Source: CAVZGO01 sp963774935 (GTDB taxonomy: Bacteria; Chloroflexota; Anaerolineae; Anaerolineales; UBA4823). From it: DNA of 64,000 bases. Shown piece after piece: positions 51,528 to 58,856 of the stretch (positions are counted from its first letter, which is position 1; the number at the start of each line of letters is the position of its first letter). Location: NCBI GenBank assembly GCA_963774935.1, contig CAVZGO010000004.1:1-64000 (forward strand). Reading direction: 5' to 3'. The translations under genes were made by a program, and so were the position numbers. Under the pieces are notes generated by a model. It did not search any database and had not been told where the DNA came from. It saw only the letters and a list, made by a program, of their open reading frames with translations.

Positions 51528-52487
51528 TTACCGCCATACCAAAAAACTGGCGGTGGTTTGCTCCTGCAGGCTACCGGAGGTAACCGTCACCCATACGATT
51601 GCCTGTCCGGCTGTCGCGCTTTGGAAAGCGAAAGGCAAGCTGGCTTTCCCCATGACGTCAGTTGGCACTTCAAGCGAGAAGGGAATTTCAGCGCCATCTG
51701 GAAGGCGTACGTGTATGCGCACATAGGCTCCTGAAACTGGCTGCAGGGTCTGATCCTGAACCATCACGAAGATTGTTTGCTCCCCGGCGGGTCCGGTAAT
51801 GGCGTGGCTGGATGTAACATGAATGTCGAGATCCAGGATTGCCTGTTGCGGGTGGTCAAGTGCAGTAAGTAAGGCAGGGCTCTCACTAAGTAAGGCGAAA
51901 TATGCGCGTCCCAGCGAATCTGCCTGGATATGCTCTCTGGGAGGCAGCTCGGGGTGGTAAACCAGTTTTATATTCTGAAAAAATTGGGTGAGGTAGCCTT
52001 GATAATATTGCGGATTTGAGATCGGCTCACCCAGGACCTCCTTGCCGCCATATTTTTTGAAGGCATCCAGGAAGGCGTGGCAAATCCAAAACTCACCCTG
52101 GCTGGTGGCGAAGGACTGGCAGCCAGGTTTTTCCAGGAGGAAGCCAGGCGGCTGGCTGAGATCTGCTTCGTATAGCAATGTGCCTAAATCAGCGAGGTGT
52201 ACTTGAGCACCGGATTCGCTGGGATTCAATTCAAAGCGTGCATTTTCGAAATACTGAACGAATTGTCCAGAATAAATATCTATGTATGCTTCGGTGATTG
52301 GAGAACCGAACAATCGTTCAGCGTCGTTAGTGAACTCGTAATATTGTAGAAATTCACCTTGAATGGTATGCCCGGTCGTGGGGAAGTAGCGTTCGACAGC
52401 CTGGGCTTTTTCATCTTGGTTGAATAGAAAAACCGCTGCCAGGAATAACACACATCCAAAAATAAACCGTACGAATTTCCGGACCAC
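51528..52487 (-). CDS. exported protein with two FGxPI/QYF repeats and an Ig-like C-terminus
   Basis: 319-aa protein with an N-terminal signal segment (about residues 4-23, then an A-x-A cleavage-like KAQA). Two copies of a roughly 45-residue module follow. Copy 1 (about 44-87) has FGSPITEAYID/GQFVQYFENARFEL; copy 2 (about 138-180) has LGEPISNPQYY/GYLTQFFQNIKLVYHPE. Each is trailed by a similar L-G-x-x-Y/F segment. Residues about 205-319 look like an Ig-like or carboxypeptidase-regulatory beta-domain (VRIHVRLPDGAEIPFSLEVPTD). I know this module only as recurrent in Chloroflexota secreted proteins without assigned function. The GTG start lies six bases after a TATAAT box. Confidence 0.75.
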   Translation of the reverse strand: MVRKFVRFIFGCVLFLAAVFLFNQDEKAQAVERYFPTTGHTIQGEFLQYYEFTNDAERLFGSPITEAYIDIYSGQFVQYFENARFELNPSESGAQVHLADLGTLLYEADLSQPPGFLLEKPGCQSFATSQGEFWICHAFLDAFKKYGGKEVLGEPISNPQYYQGYLTQFFQNIKLVYHPELPPREHIQADSLGRAYFALLSESPALLTALDHPQQAILDLDIHVTSSHAITGPAGEQTIFVMVQDQTLQPVSGAYVRIHVRLPDGAEIPFSLEVPTDVMGKASLPFAFQSATAGQAIVWVTVTSGSLQEQTTASFLVWR

Positions 52488-52493
52488 ATGGCT

Positions 52494-52499
52494 ATTATA
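52494..52499 (-). promoter_or_regulatory. -10 box of a probable leaderless promoter
   Basis: TATAAT on the minus strand, six bases before the GTG at 52487. No clear -35. Confidence 0.4.
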
Positions 52500-52611
52500 T
52501 TGACTTAGAGTAGCGGCAGGGTTTAAAAGGGCGTAAATGTGCGATAAAAACTAGTTAAAAATGCCTAATTGCAATATTAGTTGTGATATTAAGCTGGTTC
52601 ACCAAAAACAC

Positions 52612-52728
52612 TTAGAATGCCAGGTAAACCATCCAGGCAATGAAGGTCAGGCTGAGCAAGACGGCAGCAACTCCCAACAGGGTCAGGCAGGAAAGCAGGA
52701 TGGCTCGTGGCGATGATGAAGATTTCAA
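52612..52728 (-). CDS. tiny single-pass membrane peptide, 38 aa
   Basis: A TTG start seven bases after the CAP-gene stop opens a frame of 38 codons. It has a short polar head (KSSSSPRA), then one strongly hydrophobic helix (ILLSCLTLLGVAAVLLSLTF) and a short aromatic end. GAAGGG within the end of the preceding gene could serve as ribosome binding site. The amphipathic layout and close coupling favour a real small membrane protein, but the size and TTG start leave doubt. Confidence 0.4.
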   Translation of the reverse strand: MKSSSSPRAILLSCLTLLGVAAVLLSLTFIAWMVYLAF

Positions 52729-52735
52729 AATGGAC

Positions 52736-53761
52736 CTAACCCTTCTTTTTTAGGACGGTGCCTCCCAGAACGAGTGCAGCGCCTACGATTGCTAACAGCC
52801 CGATGGTAATCAAAAGAGGATCTGCTCCGGGCGAACTATTAGGAGTGGTTTGGGTTGCCAGTGGCGACTCGGTGACCTGTGTTCCTGGTGAAGGTGAGGG
52901 GGCAGGAGTGCGAGTCGGGCGAGGGGTGCTGGTGGGTTGGTGAGTATTGGTTGGGGTGAGGGTAGGTGTAGGGGTAGGGTTGGGTCCTTTGATTTTGACC
53001 TTCTCCCCTGGGTAAATGACCGTTTTGTCGTTGTAGTTGTTCAGGCTGTATAACTCACTAAGCTTAACCCCGTACGCGAGGGCGATATTGATCAGCACTT
53101 CGCCGGATTTTACGGTATGGATGATAGACCCATCCGGTTGTGGTGTGACCGTAACAACGTACGCCATTAGGCTACCGCCGGAGGTAGATGTGGCTGCAGC
53201 ACCTGGCACCGCCGTGGCTACTGGTTGGGAGGGTGCACTTCCGGCTGAACCGGCGATGTAGCCAACATCTAATGTGATATAGGTTATCCCCCCTGATGAA
53301 GACACACCCGCTCCCGCATCGGTGTAGTTCGGGGAGAGCATGGTGTTGAGATGAAGGCTGTCGCCTTGCCATATTTGCACAGCAAAGGCAGCGCTCATCT
53401 GGGTACCGCTGGCGATATTTTCGGAGACGAAGACCGTCGCTCCACCGCCATAACCAAATGCAATCGCTCGGCTTTTTGGAGTGGAACCTCCCGGACCGGT
53501 GTGAGATGTGTTGCCGGTCTCAGCCTGGTAATCGCTATGCGATTTTGCAGCAGCCATCAAGGCAGCGTTGATTTCATACGCCGGCAATCCATTGGCAGCA
53601 CGGAGCTGGTTGACCAGAGCGATTACATCGTAGCCATTATCGAAACGAGGCCTGGCGGCCGCTGGTCGAGCCATGTTGGCTGCCAGCACAGCCAGCAGCA
53701 TTGCTGCGATGATCAGACGGGACAGCAGATGTAAACCGAAGGAACGATATTGCTTTTTCAT
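52736..53761 (-). CDS. CAP-domain (SCP/PR-1-like) protein with LysM and C-terminal membrane anchor
   Basis: 341-aa exported protein. Signal peptide (about residues 1-37, ending near ARPAAARP), then a CAP domain (about 45-165) with LVNQLRAANGLPAYEINAALMAAAKSHSDYQ and SENIASG, and a final strand ITYITLDVGYIAG. A LysM domain (about 213-257: HTVKSGEVLINIALAYGVKLSELYSLN) binds peptidoglycan. A Pro/Thr-rich spacer of about 40 residues (repeats of TPTP and TPRP type) and a C-terminal membrane helix ending KKKG follow. The enzyme role of bacterial CAP domains is unclear. It starts 13 bases after polX ends, so the two may share a transcript. Confidence 0.9.
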   Translation of the reverse strand: MKKQYRSFGLHLLSRLIIAAMLLAVLAANMARPAAARPRFDNGYDVIALVNQLRAANGLPAYEINAALMAAAKSHSDYQAETGNTSHTGPGGSTPKSRAIAFGYGGGATVFVSENIASGTQMSAAFAVQIWQGDSLHLNTMLSPNYTDAGAGVSSSGGITYITLDVGYIAGSAGSAPSQPVATAVPGAAATSTSGGSLMAYVVTVTPQPDGSIIHTVKSGEVLINIALAYGVKLSELYSLNNYNDKTVIYPGEKVKIKGPNPTPTPTLTPTNTHQPTSTPRPTRTPAPSPSPGTQVTESPLATQTTPNSSPGADPLLITIGLLAIVGAALVLGGTVLKKKG

Positions 53762-53774
53762 ACTTCAAAGATAT

Positions 53775-55160
53775 TTACCGGCGCTGCTTGAGCCAGCCGA
53801 CCAGTCGATCCTTGTCCCAGGTGTTGATTACACTTGAAGCTTCCAGCCAGCCTCGCCGCGCCGTGGCGATACCAAAATGTGCCAGATCCATATCGTTTGC
53901 ACTGTGAGCATCGGTATTGATGCTGATTGGGATCCCCATTTCGCATGCCCGCCGGGCATAGATATCGTCAAGATCCAGTCGCGAAGGATGTGCATTGATC
54001 TCCATCGCAACCCCACTCTCCGCAGCAGCCTGGAAGACAGCGTCCATATCCAGGTCGGCACCATCCCGGTTGGGCAGCAGGCGTCCGGTTGGATGACCAA
54101 TGATATCGACATGAGGATTCCGGATGGCATTCAGCATGCGCTCGGTTACCTGCTGGCGGGGCTGGCGCAGGCTCGAGTGTAAGGAGGCGATGACAATATC
54201 TAACTCAGCCAGGGTGTGGTCGGCATAATCTAATGTTGCATCGGCGCGGATTTCAACTTCAGCGCCTTGCAGCAGGAGGATAGAATCTCCCAGCAGTTTT
54301 TGAGCGGCATCGATCTCAAGACGTTGAGTTTTGAGCTCATCGATGGATAACCCACCGGCGACCCCCAGGCTGGCGGAGTGATCGGTAATCGCCAGCACCG
54401 AATAACCGCGTGCACGGGCTGCTTCCGCCATTTCAAGGATGGAAAGTTTTCCATCACTCCAGGTTGAATGCGAGTGCAACTCAGCGCGCAGGTCAGTTTG
54501 CTCGATCAACTGAGGCAAGGAACTGCTGCGGGCAGCTTGAACTTCGCCGCGATCCTCGCGAAGCTCGGGTGGAATCCAGGGTAACCCTAAAAGCTCGTAA
54601 ACCTGCTCCTCGCCAGCACACAGGATCTCACTGCCATCGCTGCGTGTAAAGGCTTGATCAGAAAGCGATAGCCCTTGCTTAAGGGCAAGCTCGCGCAGGC
54701 GCACGTTATGGTCCTTCGAGCCGGTGGCGTATTGTAAAGCCGTCCCCCATCGTTCAGGTGGATGCACCCAGAGCTGGGCGCGAATGCCATGGCGAAATTC
54801 CACGCTGGCTTTCGTTTCGCCCTGCCCGGATACCTGGATCACATCCGGATGATTGACGAAAGCCTGCATCACCTGGGTTGAATCCCGAGTGGCGACTAGC
54901 AGATCGATATCGCCAACGGTGGCACGCATACGACGAAAGCTTCCCGCCGGAGCTGCTTTTTCTACTCCTGGAATGCTGCTCAAGAAAGTCAGTATTTCCT
55001 GGGTGAAAGGCCAGGCTTTTCCGAGCGGAATGCGACCTGAGCGCCGGCGAAGCGCCTCGATGCCTGCCAGTATTTTTGTCTCGGATTTTTCACCCATGCC
55101 CGGAAGGCTGCGCAGTCTACCGGATTTGGCTGCCTGTTCGAGCTCTGCCAGGTTGGTAAC
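53775..55160 (-). CDS. polX: DNA polymerase X with PHP domain, C-terminal fragment (frameshifted)
   Basis: Most of a bacterial family X DNA polymerase/3'-5' exonuclease for repair. Coding in this frame begins at 55160 (VTNLAELEQAAKSGRLRSLPGMGEKSE, helix-hairpin-helix). The palm follows with AAPAGSFRRMRATVGDIDLLVAT (GSxRR plus metal-binding D-x-D), then LWVHPPERWGTALQYATGSKDHN. Residues after about 330 are the PHP phosphoesterase domain: ELHSHSTWSDG, LAITDHS, EVEI, IASLHSSLRQP, GHPTGRLL, EINAHPSRLDL and SINTDAHS hold the nine expected metal ligands. The first ATG in this frame is at 55097, but homology extends to the shift. Confidence 0.92.
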   Translation of the reverse strand, partial: VTNLAELEQAAKSGRLRSLPGMGEKSETKILAGIEALRRRSGRIPLGKAWPFTQEILTFLSSIPGVEKAAPAGSFRRMRATVGDIDLLVATRDSTQVMQAFVNHPDVIQVSGQGETKASVEFRHGIRAQLWVHPPERWGTALQYATGSKDHNVRLRELALKQGLSLSDQAFTRSDGSEILCAGEEQVYELLGLPWIPPELREDRGEVQAARSSSLPQLIEQTDLRAELHSHSTWSDGKLSILEMAEAARARGYSVLAITDHSASLGVAGGLSIDELKTQRLEIDAAQKLLGDSILLLQGAEVEIRADATLDYADHTLAELDIVIASLHSSLRQPRQQVTERMLNAIRNPHVDIIGHPTGRLLPNRDGADLDMDAVFQAAAESGVAMEINAHPSRLDLDDIYARRACEMGIPISINTDAHSANDMDLAHFGIATARRGWLEASSVINTWDKDRLVGWLKQRR

Positions 55161-55518
55161 CCCACATCTGCTTCCAAAACAGGGCTACCTTTTTCGGTCC
55201 GACATCCGGGGCTTCGAGCACCTCCATCAGGCTAATTGGAACTTCTTCTTTCAGCCGTTCGAGGAACTCTAGTTTCCCGGTGGAGAGAAGCTCGTCAACT
55301 TTCTCGGCTATAGCTTTTCCAACTCCGGGGATTTCATCCAGGCGACCTTCCCGCCAATAAGCGGTCGCGTCAGAAGCCAGGTTCTCCAGGCTGTCCGCGG
55401 CTTTACGGTAGGCCAGAATTTTATAAATGACTTCCCCTTTGATTTCAAGCAGGCTGGCGATTGTTTGGAAAATTTCCGCCAGCTCGTGGTTTGAGTAGGT
55501 AGTGGGTGAGGCACTCAT
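55117..55518 (-). CDS. polX: DNA polymerase X, N-terminal fragment (frameshifted)
   Basis: First part of polX, 8-kDa-like helical domain. NHELAEIFQTIASLLEIKGEVIYKILAYRKAADSLENL is the typical PolX start, followed by the helix-hairpin-helix IPGVGKAIAEKVDELLSTGKL and LEAPDVGPKKVALFWK. After KQMW the frame is lost: the coding strand has GGGG where GGG restores VTNLAELEQ, so the extra base is in the run at 55160-55163. The start ATG at 55518 lies six bases after an extended -10 box. Joining the parts gives a normal protein of about 580 aa. Confidence 0.9.
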   Translation of the reverse strand: MSASPTTYSNHELAEIFQTIASLLEIKGEVIYKILAYRKAADSLENLASDATAYWREGRLDEIPGVGKAIAEKVDELLSTGKLEFLERLKEEVPISLMEVLEAPDVGPKKVALFWKQMWGYQPGRARTGSQIR

Positions 55519-55524
55519 GGATTA

Positions 55525-55530
55525 ATGATA
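55525..55530 (-). promoter_or_regulatory. extended -10 promoter of probable leaderless polX
   Basis: Minus-strand TGGTATCAT (TGn plus TATCAT), six bases before the polX ATG at 55518. Confidence 0.4.
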
Positions 55531-55598
55531 CCATGCGTTAACATGATAAACTCCCTCTCAAGTTAAGGGAAAGCGAAGAAAACCGGTTCATAGATTGC

Positions 55599-56659
55599 TC
55601 AAGTTTGTTCGCTGGATAAATGATTAGCCTGGCGCAATAATCGCCAATAGAACAACGGCGTAACGGCGTACGGTATAAAATAATAGACTATTCTGAAGAG
55701 AAACGCCGTCAGGATTGCTTGCTCAAAGCTGACCCCCATAAGCATGGCGATGCCCGTCATCGAACCTTCTTGAACGCCAATTCCACCTGGCAAGGCAGAA
55801 ATCACACCTGCCATAATGCCGATAACAAAGCAGGCAGCGACCGCGCCAATGGGAAGGTGCACTCCAAAAGCGGTAAAGCAGTAATACAGTACGATGACAC
55901 TGGAGACCCAATCTAAAATTGCGATCAAGAGGATCAAACCAGTCTTACCGGCTTGACGGCGTAAAACTTTACTGCCGTGGTCCATGTGCTGGTTAAAATC
56001 TCGCAATTGACCACCTAAATTGAGGCGTCTTAACCATTGGGGTAGATCACGATGCCTGCGCCAAGAAATCGATACCCAACGACCCAATTTCAGCGAAGAT
56101 TTCAACCAATCGGGTGCGTACGCACGTCTGAGAATACGATCAAAGTAATCCCGATCGATATTACCAGCATCAGCACGACCATTGAGCCCAAGATCCATCT
56201 CCATTAACGAGGATACCTCCATCGTCAATATGACATAGGCAATGCCAACTGGCAGCATCAGTAACATGTCCAGGCTTGTCAGATAGAGGTGGAGAAGCGA
56301 TGAAGTCAGCACGTCGTTGACTCTTCACACCATAAGGGATCATCAGCAGGCAGCGCATTGAATATCCGGCTACCCCACCACTGCGTACGACGTGATTGAG
56401 TGAGGTTGTTACATAGCATATTTCCCCCAATGCCAGTCGGGGCATTCGAATGTCGAGCATATAAGCAATTATGACATAGGTGTAGCTAGACGGCGAGGTA
56501 AGACAGGGCAGTGAATAACAATGCAGGGGGTAGCGCTTTCCAGTCTGCCTCTTTTAGTACTCCCAAAATTTGAGGTCCATCGAGAGCAATGACGATGACA
56601 CCGATCAACAGTAAGAGCCAAAACAGGCCAGATTGTCTTCGATGGAGAAAAATGAACAT
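55599..56659 (-). CDS. flippase-like membrane protein (LPG synthase TM / UPF0104 family), two frameshifts
   Basis: Multi-pass protein of about 350 aa in three frames. Piece A (56659 to about 56489) opens with MFIFLHRRQSGLFWLLLLIGV. One extra base near 56488 leads to piece B (SYTYVIIAYMLDIRMPRLALGEICYVTTSLNHVVRSGGVAGYSMRC), which holds the conserved N-x2-RSGGxxG-type segment of the family. Another extra base near 56313 leads to piece C, with VLTSSLLHLYLTSLDMLL and the late ISALPGGIGVQEGSM motif. The family includes the membrane half of MprF and putative lipid or glycolipid flippases such as AglD. The start is uncertain; no ribosome site is obvious. It follows prmA on the same strand. Confidence 0.8.
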
Positions 56660-56729
56660 TCGTTTTGCTGTCTGGCATAAACGAATTGTACTTAATATAG
56701 TCCCCCTGAAGTCAAATCTTTCTAAATTA

Positions 56730-57663
56730 TTACCGCCTTGCTGCCAGCGCCACCCAATCATCGATGAACCGGCGGTTGTGCAGGATCAGACCATGTCGGT
56801 GGAGTGCTTCTTCTACCTGAGTTGCCTGATCTTTGAGGATGCCCGAGAGAATTAACCAGCCACCTGGCAGCACTAAATCGCCGAGGCGGTTATCCAGCAG
56901 TTGTACCAGGACAGGCGCCAGGATGTTAGCTAACACCAATCCAGAACGATGGATCGAATACTCTCCGAGGCGTACTTCATTTACGGAACCCATGCCGATG
57001 AAGAATTGTTCGCTGACCTGGTTGAGCTCAGCATTTTCTCGTGCTGCGTTTGACGGCATCAGGATCTATATCAACACCCAGGGCTCGCCGTGCCCCAAGT
57101 TTGAGACGCGGCGATACTGAGTATGCCAGAGCCACAGCCAATATCGATGACATTGTAGTCAGGGACGGTGATTTTGCTGATAAAAGCTCTCTATCAACTC
57201 AAGGCACAATTGGGTGGTCGGGTGGGTGCCCGTGCCAAAAGCCATGCCAGGATCGATGCGAATGGCGATACGCTCTGGTTGGGGTGATTCCAGCCAGGCG
57301 GGAACGATGACCAGTTTTTGACCAAGCACAATCGGGCGGTAATGCTGCTTCCAGGTTTCTGCCCAGTTAGTCTCCTGAACTGGCCGGAATTCTACAGGTG
57401 GAAGGGGCTGAATGCGACCCAGATACCACAACGCCTCCTCCAGCTTGTGACGGGTGGCTTCAATCTGGTCTATCCATGGGCAGGTATGCACTTACGCGCA
57501 GTGGTCCAATGGCGCGCCCTTCGCTGTCATCCGGTCCGGCTGTCACCCCGGTGCTTTCGATAACAACCCCATTCGGCGCATAACGAGCCAGAACCTCAGC
57601 CACAGCTTCAGCCAGCTCGCCATTCACGATCAGGGATGCTTCCAGCCAGGTATCACCCAGCAT
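56730..57663 (-). CDS. prmA: ribosomal protein L11 methyltransferase, four frameshifts
   Basis: S-adenosylmethionine-dependent enzyme that trimethylates ribosomal protein L11. The gene is recognisable end to end but split over five short frames. Residues from 57663 (MLGDTWLEASLIVNGELAEAVAEVLARYAPNGVVIES) run to an extra base near 57477; WIDQIEATRHKLEEALWYLG to RIDPGMAFGTGTHPTTQLCLE reach one near 57172; VPDYNVIDIGCGSGILSIAA, the SAM motif I, breaks near 57106; LKLGARRALGVDIDPDAVK breaks near 57048; NAARENAELNQ to the end is intact. Such density of one-base changes without stop substitutions suggests poor sequence rather than decay. It sits in its usual place after dnaJ. Confidence 0.88.
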
Positions 57664-57666
57664 GGA

Positions 57667-58029
57667 TTACCCTCCTAAGGTATCTTTCAACCAATCCAGG
57701 AAGCCTCGTTCCTGAGGTTTGGCATCATGTCCCAGGCTCTTTCCCAACTGCTCAAGGAGCTGGCGTTGTTCAGATGAAAGACGGGTCGGGATTTCGACAT
57801 TAATAAGAACGATCTGGTCACCGCGCCCGCTGCCACGCAGGCGGGGCACACCTTTCCCCTTCATGTTGATCGCTTTTCCAGGTTGAATACCAGCAGGGAT
57901 TTTTAACATCATTGTTCCATCAACAGTCGGCACCTGGACTTCATCGCCCAGCGCAGCCTGGGAGATATTGATATTCAGATTGATCAGGATATCATTCTCG
58001 CGACGTTTGAAATATTTATGTGGCTTAAC
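57667..58029 (-). CDS. dnaJ: chaperone DnaJ, C-terminal fragment (frameshifted)
   Basis: Client-binding C-terminal domain II and end of DnaJ. Coding in this frame starts at 58029 (VKPHKYFKRRENDILINLNINISQAALGDEVQVPTVDG), continues through MLKIPAGIQPGKAINMKGKGVPRLRGSGRGDQIVLINVEIP and ends in an amphipathic tail (LLEQLGKS to LKDTLGG). The A-run at 58030-58033 has one base too many, which moves the preceding frame into a stop at 58025. prmA begins four bases after this end. Confidence 0.92.
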   Translation of the reverse strand, partial: VKPHKYFKRRENDILINLNINISQAALGDEVQVPTVDGTMMLKIPAGIQPGKAINMKGKGVPRLRGSGRGDQIVLINVEIPTRLSSEQRQLLEQLGKSLGHDAKPQERGFLDWLKDTLGG

Positions 58030-58795
58030 TTTTAATGGCGATGAATAAATTACCACTTGGACCGCCATTAATTCCCGGCTGACCTTCGCCCGCCAGGCGC
58101 ATCTGTGTCCCGGTATCCACTCCGGCAGGGACGCTCACAACCTTGCGACGCGTTTTTCGTTCCACTCCACGTCCCCGGCAGATATGACATGGTGTTGAGA
58201 TTGTTTCTCCCTGACCATTACAGGTGGGGCATGTAGATACCTGAACCATGGAGCCAAGCAAAGTCTGGCGCATCTGGCGGATCTCGCCAGTGCCATTGCA
58301 ACTGCTACAGCGTACCGGGGATGTGCCCGGTTCGGCTCCTGTGCCCGAGCATGTCGTACAAACTTCGTCGCGAACGATTTCAACTTCCTTATCGATACCA
58401 AAGACAGCTTCTTCGAAAGAGAGCTCGAGCTGAAGCTGCAGGTCCGCGCCGCGGCGAGGGGCGTTTCGCTGGCGTGTGGCGTTGCGTCCGAGCCCGCCAA
58501 AGCCAAATAGATCGCTGAAGATATCTGCGAAATTAGAGAAATCAACGTTTATATCTGGAGATCCACTCGGCCCGCGAACGCCGGCGTGTCCAAACCGGTC
58601 ATAAGCTGCCCGTTTCTGGTCGTCAGAGAGGATGGCGTAAGCCTCATTGATCTCTTTAAATTTTTCCTCGGCATCCGGTGCCGAGTTTACATCCGGGTGA
58701 TACTGGCGCGCCAGACGACGGAAAGCAGCCTTTAAGTCATCTGCAGAGGCATTGCGGGATACGCCCAGAACTTCGTAATAATCGCGATCGCTCAT
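58025..58795 (-). CDS. dnaJ: chaperone DnaJ, N-terminal fragment (frameshifted)
   Basis: J-domain co-chaperone that stimulates DnaK's ATPase. The J domain (residues 1-70) holds the HPD motif in ARQYHPDVNS. A Gly/Phe-rich stretch with GFGGLG follows, then the zinc-binding domain with all four repeats CTTCSGTG, CSSCNGTG, CPTCNGQG and CHICRGRG, and the start of client-binding domain I (VVSVPAGVDTGTQMRLAGEGQPG). The frame then breaks in an A-run at 58030-58033; joining gives about 377 aa, normal for DnaJ. It lies downstream of dnaK with a hairpin between them. Confidence 0.94.
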   Translation of the reverse strand: MSDRDYYEVLGVSRNASADDLKAAFRRLARQYHPDVNSAPDAEEKFKEINEAYAILSDDQKRAAYDRFGHAGVRGPSGSPDINVDFSNFADIFSDLFGFGGLGRNATRQRNAPRRGADLQLQLELSFEEAVFGIDKEVEIVRDEVCTTCSGTGAEPGTSPVRCSSCNGTGEIRQMRQTLLGSMVQVSTCPTCNGQGETISTPCHICRGRGVERKTRRKVVSVPAGVDTGTQMRLAGEGQPGINGGPSGNLFIAIKS

Positions 58796-58810
58796 AGCAA
58801 CTCGAAGATC

Positions 58811-58844
58811 AGACAGGCGTGATGCTCGGCATTCACGCCTGTCT
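58811..58844 (-). other. hairpin between dnaK and dnaJ
   Basis: Arms AGACAGGCGTG/CACGCCTGTCT pair over 11 bp, with a further short inner stem (ATGC/GCAT, one bulged base, TCG loop). There is no T-run. It lies wholly in the dnaK-dnaJ gap and may be a processing or stability element that sets the DnaK:DnaJ ratio. Confidence 0.55.
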
Positions 58845-58856
58845 GCATAAGGTTAA

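Noticed and set aside
52890..52990. Repeated TPTP/TPRP codons that resemble a tandem DNA repeat
   Set aside because: This is the Pro/Thr-rich spacer of the CAP/LysM protein; the irregular units code for a surface linker.
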